Positions 16,208 to 23,318 of a stretch of 37,385 bases of DNA are shown here, in pieces. The translations under genes and the position numbers were made by a program. Source of the stretch: Streptomyces sp. ISL-12 (GTDB taxonomy: Bacteria; Actinomycetota; Actinomycetes; Streptomycetales; Streptomycetaceae). The DNA lies in the NCBI RefSeq assembly GCF_018614415.1, contig NZ_JAGGOO010000014.1, positions 1 through 37,385 on the forward strand, in the 5' to 3' direction. The first letter of the stretch is position 1; each line of letters opens with the position of its first letter. The notes under the pieces were generated by a model. The model was not told the origin of the DNA. It worked only from the letters and a program-made list of their open reading frames with translations, and did not search any database.

Positions 16208-17170
16208 ATGACGGACCGGACCGAATCAGCGACGAGCACGGCGGCGGCAGCGGCGGCGGCCGAGGAAGAGAAGCCGGCGGCAGCACCCCCGGGGGAGTCA
16301 CCCGCCGGTGCGGCCGAGCCCGCCGCCGCACCGAAGGCCGTGAGCGACGGCGGCACGGAACCGGCGCGCGCGGAGGCCGCCGCGGCGCCCGCGCCCGCCG
16401 CCGAGGCGGAGCCGGCCGCCGAGGCCCTGGCGGCTTCGGCGCCGCAGGACCCGGCCCCCGGCGAGGACGCCGCGGCGCCCGCGGGCCGCCCGGGCCGTCC
16501 CCTGCTGGCGGGCGCCGCTCTGCTGGGCGCGGCGCTGGTGGCCGTGCCGGTCCTGCTGATGAACCGCGACGGCACACCGGAGCGGCCCGGGACGACCGTC
16601 GCCGAGGAGGCGGGCACCGTGCTGGGCGGCGCGGAGCCGTCGCAGGACGGCGCGGGAGCGTACGCGTCGTCGAGCGCGTCCCCGTCGAAGCCGGCCGAAC
16701 CGAAGGAGCCCGCGACGCGGAAGGCGGTGGTGAAGGAGCAGGCCCCGGTGGTGGCGGCCCCGCCCGCCGCCCCTTCCCCCTCCGCGTCGGCGACGAGGAA
16801 ACCGGCCGCGACGAAGAAGGCGAAGGAGCCGTCCCTCCCGGCCGACATCACGGTCACGGCGACCCGGGTGCTGCGGGCCGGCGAGTCCATCGAGGCGAAC
16901 AAGACGCGGCTGCGCATGCAGACCGACGGCAACCTGGTGGTCTACGACGAGAACAACAAGGCCCGCTGGGCCACGATGACCTTCGGCGACAACTACCAGG
17001 CGGTCTTCCAGGCGGACGGCAACCTGGTCGTCTACACGTCCGACAGCCGCCCGGTCTGGGCGAGCAAGACCCAGGGCCACGACGGCGCGGTCCTGCGCCT
17101 CCAGTCCGACGGCAACCTGGTGATCTATTCGGGCGGGGGGCCGATCTGGGCGTCGAAGACCCAGCACTGA
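16208..17170 (+). CDS. Membrane-anchored bulb-type (D-mannose-binding) lectin
   Basis: About 320 residues from the ATG at 16208. In-frame GTG (16190) and ATG (16199) starts are also possible because a 9-nt repeat GGGACGGAT duplicates the start region. Residues 1-95 are Ala/Glu/Pro-rich and probably disordered in the cytoplasm. One membrane helix follows at about 97-118 (LLAGAALLGAALVAVPVLL). A charged linker leads to a C-terminal B-lectin domain (about 217-318) outside the cell. The domain has three QxDxNxVxY motifs (QTDGNLVVY, QADGNLVVY, QSDGNLVIY), all intact, so three mannose-type sites are expected. It is divergent from the T7SS beta-helix gene. A link to T7SS is possible but unproven. 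Confidence 0.85.
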   Translation: MTDRTESATSTAAAAAAAEEEKPAAAPPGESPAGAAEPAAAPKAVSDGGTEPARAEAAAAPAPAAEAEPAAEALAASAPQDPAPGEDAAAPAGRPGRPLLAGAALLGAALVAVPVLLMNRDGTPERPGTTVAEEAGTVLGGAEPSQDGAGAYASSSASPSKPAEPKEPATRKAVVKEQAPVVAAPPAAPSPSASATRKPAATKKAKEPSLPADITVTATRVLRAGESIEANKTRLRMQTDGNLVVYDENNKARWATMTFGDNYQAVFQADGNLVVYTSDSRPVWASKTQGHDGAVLRLQSDGNLVIYSGGGPIWASKTQH

Positions 17171-17308
17171 GCGCTGCCGGGCGGGCCGGGCGCGCCGGTC
17201 CCTGTGAGGTCTGTGGTGATCGAGACATCGGCAGGCATTAGCGTGGTGGGCGCCGGTGCGGGGCCCCCGTGCCGGCTCGTGCTGATTTTCGGGTCGTTGT
17301 CGCGAGCA

Positions 17309-17343
17309 ACACGAGAACACGAGAAACACGAGAAACAAGAGAA
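17309..17343 (+). repeat. Four 9-bp ACACGAGAA-type tandem repeats
   Basis: Units ACACGAGA, ACACGAGAA, ACACGAGAA and ACAAGAGAA sit 23-57 nt before the sbcD start. The tract is A-rich in a very GC-rich background and lies in the probable 5' leader. Confidence 0.75.
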
Positions 17344-17365
17344 ATACGCCGATCAGGGTCATTTC

Positions 17366-18529
17366 ATGAGATTGCTGCACACGTCCGACTGGCACCTGGG
17401 CCGGGCGTTCCACCGGGTGAGCATGCTCGGCGCCCAGGCCGCCTTCATCGGTCACCTCGTCGACACCGTGCGTGAGCACGCCGTGGACGCCGTGGTCGTG
17501 TCGGGAGACGTGTACGACCGGGCGGTGCCGCCGCTCGCCGCGGTCGAGCTGTTCGACGACGCCCTGCACCGCCTCGCCGACCTCGGCGTCCCCACGGTGA
17601 TGATCTCCGGCAACCACGACTCCGCCCGGCGCCTGGGCGTGGGCGCGGGGCTGATCGACCGGGCCGGTGTCCATCTGCGGACCGACCCGGCCGCGTGCGG
17701 TACGCCGGTGCTGCTGGCGGACGCCGCCGGGCCGGTGGCCTTCTACGGGCTGCCCTATCTCGAACCGGCCCTGGTGAAGGACGAGTTCGGGGTGGAGCGG
17801 GCCGGGCACGAGGCCGTGCTCGCCGCCGCCATGGACCGGGTCCGCGCCGATCTCGCGGGCCGGCCGCCCGGCACCCGGTCCGTCGTCCTCGCGCACGCCT
17901 TCGTCACCGGCGGCCGGCCCAGCGACAGCGAACGGGACATCACCGTCGGCGGCGTCGCCGCCGTGCCCGCCGGGGTCTTCGACGGCGTCGACTACGTGGC
18001 CCTCGGCCACCTGCACGGCTGCCAGACCCTCACCGAGCGGGTCCGCTACTCCGGCTCCCCGCTGCCGTACTCCTTCTCGGAGGCGACGCACCGCAAGAGC
18101 ATGTGGCTGGTCGACCTGGACGCCGACGGCACGGTCAGCGCCGAGCGGCTCGACTGCCCGGTGCCGCGTCCGCTGGCCCGGCTGCGCGGCACCCTGGAGG
18201 AACTGCTCGCCGACCCGGGGCTGACCGAGCACGAGGAGGCGTGGGTCGAGGCCACGCTCACCGACCCGGTGCGGCCCGCCGACCCCATGGCCCGGCTCAC
18301 CGAGCGCTTCCCGCACACGCTCACCCTCGTCTTCGATCCCGAACGGCCACCGGACGACCCCGACGTCTCCTACGCGCGGCGGCTGGCCGGACGCGACGAC
18401 CAGGAGGTCGCCGAGGACTTCGTCGCCCATGTGCGCGGCGCCGGACCCGACGCCCGGGAACGGGCCGTCCTGCGGGACGCGTTCGACGCCGTCCGCGCGG
18501 ACGCGACCGCGGGGGAGGCGGCGCGGTGA
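17366..18529 (+). CDS. sbcD: SbcD, nuclease subunit of SbcCD
   Basis: 387 residues from the ATG at 17366 (MRLLHTSDWHLG). An in-frame GTG further upstream would add a non-conserved leader. It is a calcineurin-like metallophosphoesterase of the Mre11/SbcD family. The metal-binding motifs are all present: SDWHLG, VVSGDVYDRA, ISGNHDS, LAHAF and ALGHLHG. With SbcC it forms an ATP-dependent double-strand exonuclease and hairpin endonuclease that processes blocked or palindromic DNA ends in the cytoplasm. Its stop overlaps the sbcC start as GTGA. The ribosome site is weak (CAGGG), and a purine-rich repeat tract lies just upstream. Confidence 0.96.
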   Translation: MRLLHTSDWHLGRAFHRVSMLGAQAAFIGHLVDTVREHAVDAVVVSGDVYDRAVPPLAAVELFDDALHRLADLGVPTVMISGNHDSARRLGVGAGLIDRAGVHLRTDPAACGTPVLLADAAGPVAFYGLPYLEPALVKDEFGVERAGHEAVLAAAMDRVRADLAGRPPGTRSVVLAHAFVTGGRPSDSERDITVGGVAAVPAGVFDGVDYVALGHLHGCQTLTERVRYSGSPLPYSFSEATHRKSMWLVDLDADGTVSAERLDCPVPRPLARLRGTLEELLADPGLTEHEEAWVEATLTDPVRPADPMARLTERFPHTLTLVFDPERPPDDPDVSYARRLAGRDDQEVAEDFVAHVRGAGPDARERAVLRDAFDAVRADATAGEAAR

Positions 18530-21516
18530 GGCTGCACCGGCTGGACATCACCGCGTTCGGTCCCTTCGGGACCGGACAGCGCGTCGACTTCGACGCGCTG
18601 TCCGGGGCCGGACTGTTCCTGCTGCACGGCCCCACCGGCGCGGGCAAGACCTCCGTCCTGGACGCCGTGTGCTACGCCCTGTACGGCTCGGTCCCCGGCG
18701 CCCGGCAGAGCGGCCAGGGCATGGGCCTGCGCAGCGACCACGCCGACCCCGGCACCCGTACCGAGGTCCGCCTCGACCTCACCGTCGCCGGCCGCCGCCT
18801 GGAGATCACCCGGCAGCCGCCCTGGCAGCGGCCCAAGAAGCGCGGCGCCGGGACCACCGTCGACAAGGCGCAGACCTGGCTGCGGGAGTACGACGCGGCG
18901 GCCGGGACCTGGAAGGACCTCAGCCGGTCCCACCAGGAGATCGGCGAGGAGATCACCCAGCTGCTCGGCATGAGCCGGGAGCAGTTCTGCCAGGTCGTGC
19001 TGTTGCCCCAGGGCGACTTCGCGCGGTTCCTGCGCGCCGACGCCGAGGCGCGCGGCAAGCTGCTCGGCCGCCTCTTCGACACCCAGCGGTTCGCCGAGGT
19101 CGAGAAGCGCCTCGCCGAGCGGCGCCGCACCACCGAGGCCCGGGTGCGGGACGGGGACAGCGCGCTGCTCGCCGACGCGCACCGCATGCAGCAGGCCGCC
19201 GGCGACGCCATGGAACTGCCCGAGGCGGCTCCGGGGGAGCCGGGGCTCGCCGAGGCCGTCCTCGGCGCCGCCGCCGTCGCCCGCGCCACCGCCCGGGAAC
19301 AGCTGGCCGTCGCCCGCTGCCGCCTCACCGCCGCCGAGTCCGCCCAGGCCGCCGCCGCACGGGACCTCGCCGGCGTACGCGAACGCGACCGGCTGCAGCG
19401 CCGGTTCGCCGAGGCGCGGGCGCGGGCGGCGCGGCTGGCCGAGCGGGCCGACGCGCACCGCGAGGCGCGGGCCCGGATGGAGCGGGCCCGCAAGGCGGAG
19501 GCGGTGGCCCCCGCCCTGGAGCTGCGGGACGCCGCCGACGCCGAGCACCGGCGGGCGCGGCAGGCCGAGGTACGCGCGCGTGCCCTGCTGCCGGACACCC
19601 ACGCCGAGTCCGGCGCGGCCGGGCTGGCCGCCGCCGCCCGCCGCGCCGCCGAGGAACTGGGCCGGCTGGAGTCGGCCCGCCGCGCCGAGCAGCGGCTGCG
19701 CTCCCTCACCGCGGAACGCGCGGAGCTGGACCGCGACGAGCGCGCCGACGACGACCTCCTCGCGGAGGCGGAGAGCTGGCTCGCGGGCTGGGACGACACC
19801 CGCGAGACACTCCGGACCGCCGTCGAGTCCGCCCAGGAGGCCGCCGCCCGCGCCGAACAGCTCGCCGAGCGGCGCGAACCCGCCCGGCGCCGGCTGCGCG
19901 CCGCCCGGCAGCGCGACCAGCTCGCCGGTGACACCGACGACGCCCGGCGCGCCGCCCTCGCCTCGGCCGAACGCGCCACCGCGGCCCGCGCCCACTGGCT
20001 CGACCTGAAGGAACAGCGCCTCGACGGCATCGCCGCCGAACTCGCCGCCCACCTCACCGACGGCGCACCCTGCGCCGTCTGCGGCGCCACCGAGCACCCC
20101 GCCCCCGCCCGCAAGGACGCCGGACACGTCGACCGGGCCGCCGAGGAACGCGCCCTCGCCGCCTACCAGCGGGCCGAGGAGGAGCGCACCGAGGCCGAGC
20201 GGCGCCTGGGCACCGTACGGGAGGCGCTCGCCGCCGCCACCGCCGAGGCGGGGGACGCCCCCACCGAGCGGCTGGCCGAGGAGGCCGACGCCATCGAACG
20301 GGAGTACGCGCAGGCCCGGGCCGCCGCCTCCGCGCTGCACGCCGCGCAGGAGGAACTGCGCCGCGCGGAGGGGGAACGCGAGCAGCGGATCACCGCGCAG
20401 CGCGAGGCCGCCGTCCGCGGCGCCGCCCGCGTCGGCCGCCGGGAGCGCCTGGAGCGCGAACGGGCGGTACTGGAGGAGGAGGTGGCCCAGGTCCGCGGCA
20501 CCGCCGACAGCGTGGCCGCGCGCGCCGCCCACTGGGAGCGGCAGGCCGCCCTCCTCACCGACGCCGCCGACGCCGCCCGGGACGCCGAGGACTCCGCGCA
20601 GCGGCTGAAGGACGCCGACGCGCGCCTCGCCGCCGCGGCCTTCCGCGCCGGGTTCGACACCCCGGCCGCCGCGGCCGGCGCCCTGCTGGACGACGCCGCC
20701 CACCGGGAACTGCAACGGCGGCTCGACGCCTGGCAGGCCGAGGAGGCCGCCGTACGGGCGGTGCTCGCCGAGGAGGACACGGCCGCCGCAGCGCACCTGC
20801 CGCCCGCCGACGTCACGGCGGCCGAGTCGGCGGCAGAGGCGGCGGCCCGGTGGCTGCGGGAGGCGGCCTCCGCGCGGGACGCCGCCGCCCGGCGCTGCGC
20901 CGAACTGGACCGGCTCTCCGCGCGGGCCACCGACGCCGCCCGCCGGCTGGCCCCGCTGCGCGAGGAGTACGAGCGGGTCGCCCGGCTCTCCGCCCTGACC
21001 GCGGGCACCTCCGCGGACAACGGACGCAGGATGCGCCTGGAGGCGTACGTCCTGGCGGCCCGCCTGGAGCAGGTCGCCGCCGCCGCGACCGTACGGCTGC
21101 GGCGCATGTCCTCCGGGCGCTACACCCTCGTCCACTCCGACGACCGCGCCGGACGCGGACGCAGCGGCCTCGGACTGCACGTCGTCGACGCCTGGACCGG
21201 CCGGGAGCGGGACACGGCGACGCTGTCGGGCGGCGAGACCTTCTTCGCCTCCCTCGCCCTCGCGCTCGGCCTCGCCGACGTCGTCACCGACGAGACCGGC
21301 GGGGTCCGGCTGGACACCCTCTTCATCGACGAGGGCTTCGGCAGCCTCGACGACCAGACCCTCGACGAGGTCCTGGACGTACTGGACTCGCTGCGCGAGC
21401 GGGACCGCAGCGTCGGCATCGTCAGCCATGTCGCCGACCTCAGACGGCGCGTCCACGCCCAGCTGGAGGTCGTCAAGGGGCGGACGGGGTCGGTGCTGCG
21501 GCAGCGGGACGGCTGA
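18526..21516 (+). CDS. sbcC: SbcC, SMC-like ATPase subunit of SbcCD
   Basis: 996 residues from a GTG overlapping the sbcD stop, with GGAGG 7 nt upstream inside sbcD. Walker A is GPTGAGKTS (about 35-43). Long Ala/Glu/Arg-rich coiled coils surround a zinc hook C516-A-V-C519. The ABC signature TLSGGETFF is near 900 and Walker B DTLFIDEGFGSLD near 930. All parts of a functional Rad50/SbcC-type ATPase are present. The two coil arms fold back and the hook dimerises by zinc; ATP binding controls SbcD nuclease access. The usual SbcC length is about 1000 residues, so it appears complete. It is convergent with the Lrp gene, with a 12-nt gap. Confidence 0.96.
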   Translation: MRLHRLDITAFGPFGTGQRVDFDALSGAGLFLLHGPTGAGKTSVLDAVCYALYGSVPGARQSGQGMGLRSDHADPGTRTEVRLDLTVAGRRLEITRQPPWQRPKKRGAGTTVDKAQTWLREYDAAAGTWKDLSRSHQEIGEEITQLLGMSREQFCQVVLLPQGDFARFLRADAEARGKLLGRLFDTQRFAEVEKRLAERRRTTEARVRDGDSALLADAHRMQQAAGDAMELPEAAPGEPGLAEAVLGAAAVARATAREQLAVARCRLTAAESAQAAAARDLAGVRERDRLQRRFAEARARAARLAERADAHREARARMERARKAEAVAPALELRDAADAEHRRARQAEVRARALLPDTHAESGAAGLAAAARRAAEELGRLESARRAEQRLRSLTAERAELDRDERADDDLLAEAESWLAGWDDTRETLRTAVESAQEAAARAEQLAERREPARRRLRAARQRDQLAGDTDDARRAALASAERATAARAHWLDLKEQRLDGIAAELAAHLTDGAPCAVCGATEHPAPARKDAGHVDRAAEERALAAYQRAEEERTEAERRLGTVREALAAATAEAGDAPTERLAEEADAIEREYAQARAAASALHAAQEELRRAEGEREQRITAQREAAVRGAARVGRRERLERERAVLEEEVAQVRGTADSVAARAAHWERQAALLTDAADAARDAEDSAQRLKDADARLAAAAFRAGFDTPAAAAGALLDDAAHRELQRRLDAWQAEEAAVRAVLAEEDTAAAAHLPPADVTAAESAAEAAARWLREAASARDAAARRCAELDRLSARATDAARRLAPLREEYERVARLSALTAGTSADNGRRMRLEAYVLAARLEQVAAAATVRLRRMSSGRYTLVHSDDRAGRGRSGLGLHVVDAWTGRERDTATLSGGETFFASLALALGLADVVTDETGGVRLDTLFIDEGFGSLDDQTLDEVLDVLDSLRERDRSVGIVSHVADLRRRVHAQLEVVKGRTGSVLRQRDG

Positions 21517-21528
21517 CGGGCGGCGCGG

Positions 21529-21975
21529 TCAGCGGCCCACCGGGCGGCGGGGGAGGGGCGAGGAGTAGACGACGCTGGTCGTGACCGAGCCGAGCGCGCC
21601 GATCCGCCCGGACACCTCCTCCAGGTGCCGCATCGAACGGGCGGCGACCTTGATGACGAAGCAGTCGTCGCCCGTGACGTGGTGCGCCTCCAGGATCTCG
21701 GGGGTGGCGGCGACCAGGTCGTGGAACGGCTTGTAGTTGCCGTGCGGGTAGCGCAGCCGGACGAAGGCCAGGATCGGCAGGCCCAGCCGTTCGGGGTCGA
21801 CGACGGCCGCGTACCCCTGGATGACACCCGCCTCCTCCATGCGGCGCACCCGCTCGGTCACCGCGCTCGCGGACATGGACACGGCACGGGCCAGCTCGGC
21901 GAAACCGGTCCGGCCCTCCCGCTGGAGGACGTCGAGGATGCGCCAGTCGGTGGCGTCCGGGGAATACTCGGTCAT
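21529..21975 (-). CDS. Lrp/AsnC-family transcriptional regulator
   Basis: 148 residues from the ATG at 21975 (MTEYSPDATDW). The N-terminal helix-turn-helix spans about residues 8-55 (ILDVLQREGRTGFAELARAVSMSASAVTERV region). The C-terminal RAM ligand-binding/oligomer domain spans about 65-140. No Shine-Dalgarno is evident, so the message may be leaderless; a longer in-frame N-terminus is less likely. It is divergent from a rhodanese gene across 121 bp containing symmetrical elements, the usual layout for an Lrp regulator controlling its neighbour and itself. The ligand, probably an amino acid, cannot be told from sequence. Confidence 0.93.
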   Translation of the reverse strand: MTEYSPDATDWRILDVLQREGRTGFAELARAVSMSASAVTERVRRMEEAGVIQGYAAVVDPERLGLPILAFVRLRYPHGNYKPFHDLVAATPEILEAHHVTGDDCFVIKVAARSMRHLEEVSGRIGALGSVTTSVVYSSPLPRRPVGR

Positions 21976-21981
21976 CCCGGA

Positions 21982-21999
21982 GGAATAGCAGGGGATTCC
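21982..21999. promoter_or_regulatory. Inverted repeat GGAAT-N8-ATTCC near the Lrp start
   Basis: An 18-bp element with 5-bp perfect arms begins 7 bp upstream of the Lrp ATG. A second symmetrical element, TTCC-GGCCA-GGAA, lies at 22062-22074, before the rhodanese gene. Both suit binding by an Lrp dimer/octamer for autoregulation and divergent control. Inference only. Confidence 0.4.
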
Positions 22000-22096
22000 C
22001 CGGCCGGGCAAGCCAGGCGCCGGGGATCGTGCCTTCTGGACGCAGCTCGGCGCCCGTAGATTTCCGGCCAGGAACCCATCGAGAAGAGGCCGGATC

Positions 22097-22567
22097 ATGA
22101 CCGTCACCCCCGCCGTGCTGAGCGTCGTCCCCGCCCCGCCCGCCGAGGCCGCCGCCTACTTCCGCGCGCGCCTCGCCTTCCACACCGACGTGGCCGACGT
22201 GGGCGCCGCGCTCGCGGCCGGCGGCGATCCGGGGTTCGCCGTCGTGGACTCCCGGTCCACCGCCGCCTGGGACCAGGGCCGCGTACCGGGCGCCGTCCAC
22301 CTGCCGACCGCGCTGGTCCCCGACCAGGCCGCCGGGCTCCTCGACCGGGACGTACCGGTGGTCACGTACTGCTGGGGCCCCGGCTGCGACGGCGCCACCC
22401 GCTCCGCCCTCGCCCTCGCCGAACTCGGCTACCGGGTCAAGGAGATGCTCGGCGGCTTCGAGTACTGGGTGCGCGAGGGCCTCGCGTACGAGACCTGGCA
22501 GGGCACCGAACGCCGTGCCGCGGACGGGCTGACCGTTCCCACCGACGCGGCGGACTGCGGCTGTTGA
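22097..22567 (+). CDS. Rhodanese-like sulfurtransferase domain protein
   Basis: 156 residues with a single rhodanese domain. FAVVDSRSTAAWDQGRVPGAVHLP covers the typical N-terminal half, and the active-site loop is TYCWGPGCDGA, with C92 as the persulfide-forming residue. An extra Cys at 97 lies in the loop, and the C-terminus ends ADCGC. GAAGAGG lies before the ATG. The protein would accept and hand on sulfane sulfur in the cytoplasm; the natural partner is unknown. Divergence from an Lrp-type regulator suggests control linked to amino acid (possibly cysteine/methionine) status, but that is inference. Confidence 0.92.
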   Translation: MTVTPAVLSVVPAPPAEAAAYFRARLAFHTDVADVGAALAAGGDPGFAVVDSRSTAAWDQGRVPGAVHLPTALVPDQAAGLLDRDVPVVTYCWGPGCDGATRSALALAELGYRVKEMLGGFEYWVREGLAYETWQGTERRAADGLTVPTDAADCGC

Positions 22568-22588
22568 GGGACGTGTAGGTTCTGCCGC

Positions 22589-23113
22589 ATGGTGCGATAC
22601 GCGGAGCCGGGCACGGCGGGGACGGTGGACTGGGTCGAGTCGGGCGGCGGACCGCTCATAGCGGTACCGGAGACGGTCCTGCCGTTCTGGGCCGGCGCCG
22701 ACGGCGAGGAGACCGCCTCCGACTACGACCGGGCCTGCGAGGTCGACGGGCAGGCCGGGCTCCTCCCGGTCGGTGACGCGGCGGCGCTGGTCCTCGGCGA
22801 CGAACCCGCCGCGACCGCGTTCCTGCCCGAGCACGGCACCTTCGTCCGCTGGTGCGCGGGCGACGACGAACGCGACCTCCTGGCGAGCGTGCCCGCCGCG
22901 CTCCGCACCGCCGAGTGGGGCCCGGAGACGGTCTGGCGGGTCCCCGGCCCGGTGGTGCTGTTCGACGCGGCCTGGCCGGGCGGCGCCTGCGAGGGCACCG
23001 ACCACGTCCGCATCCCCCTGGAACCCGGCCGCTACAGCGTCCGCACGGCCCACACCCAGCCCGGCCCGGAGACCTGGCTCGGGCTGGTGCGGCTCCGCCC
23101 GCTGCCGGACTGA
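22589..23113 (+). CDS. Imm21-like immunity-family protein
   Basis: This 174-residue protein resembles the immunity protein 21 family: WVESGGGPLIAVP near the N-terminus, then DYDRACEVDGQAG, LVLGDEPAATAFLP and FVRWCAGD. It ends with a segment like RIPLEPGRYSV. It is cytoplasmic, with no signal or membrane helix. Imm21 proteins are predicted to neutralise polymorphic toxins. However, copies in Streptomyces are common away from any toxin, and none is next to this one. It starts 21 nt after the rhodanese stop, so the two may share a transcript. Assignment is by recalled family motifs, not a search. Confidence 0.68.
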   Translation: MVRYAEPGTAGTVDWVESGGGPLIAVPETVLPFWAGADGEETASDYDRACEVDGQAGLLPVGDAAALVLGDEPAATAFLPEHGTFVRWCAGDDERDLLASVPAALRTAEWGPETVWRVPGPVVLFDAAWPGGACEGTDHVRIPLEPGRYSVRTAHTQPGPETWLGLVRLRPLPD

Positions 23114-23116
23114 CCG

Positions 23117-23318
23117 GCACGGGTGAACACGGTCGACCCGGGCCCCGTCGACACCGGCCATCTGACCGGCGACGCCTACGACGCCGTCGCCGCCCGCTTC
23201 CCCGCCGGACGCGGGGGATGCCCGACGCCCCGGCCCGACGGGGGGTCTCCCCGGCTCGAACGAAGTCGAGAGCCGGGGCAGGGGCAGCGGGCAGGTCGTC
23301 GACTCGCGCCGAACGGAC
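23117..23318 (+). pseudogene. Remnant of a short-chain dehydrogenase (C-terminal fragments)
   Basis: From 23120 the translation RVNTVDPGPVDTG followed by AYDAVAARFPAGR is the conserved post-catalytic region of classical SDR enzymes. After GR at about 23212 the reading breaks into a palindromic element. From 23289, in another frame, GQVVDS resembles the usual ITGQVxxxxG end of the same family. The Rossmann half and the Tyr-x-x-x-Lys active site are absent. I read this as a deleted, frameshifted SDR gene. It ends against the DUF885 stop. Confidence 0.6.
23249..23278. repeat. Palindromic element with CCCCGGCTC/GAGCCGGGG stem
   Basis: A perfect 9-bp stem encloses a 12-nt loop (GAACGAAGTCGA). The stem-loop resembles a dispersed element I recall from Streptomyces intergenic DNA, and the repeat may extend left to about 23212. 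It sits inside the SDR remnant and could also act as a terminator for DUF885 or Imm21 transcription. Confidence 0.6.

Noticed and set aside
18370..21456. Minus-strand 1028-residue frame opposite sbcC
   Set aside because: Shadow frame; SbcC on the plus strand has all expected motifs, including the zinc hook.
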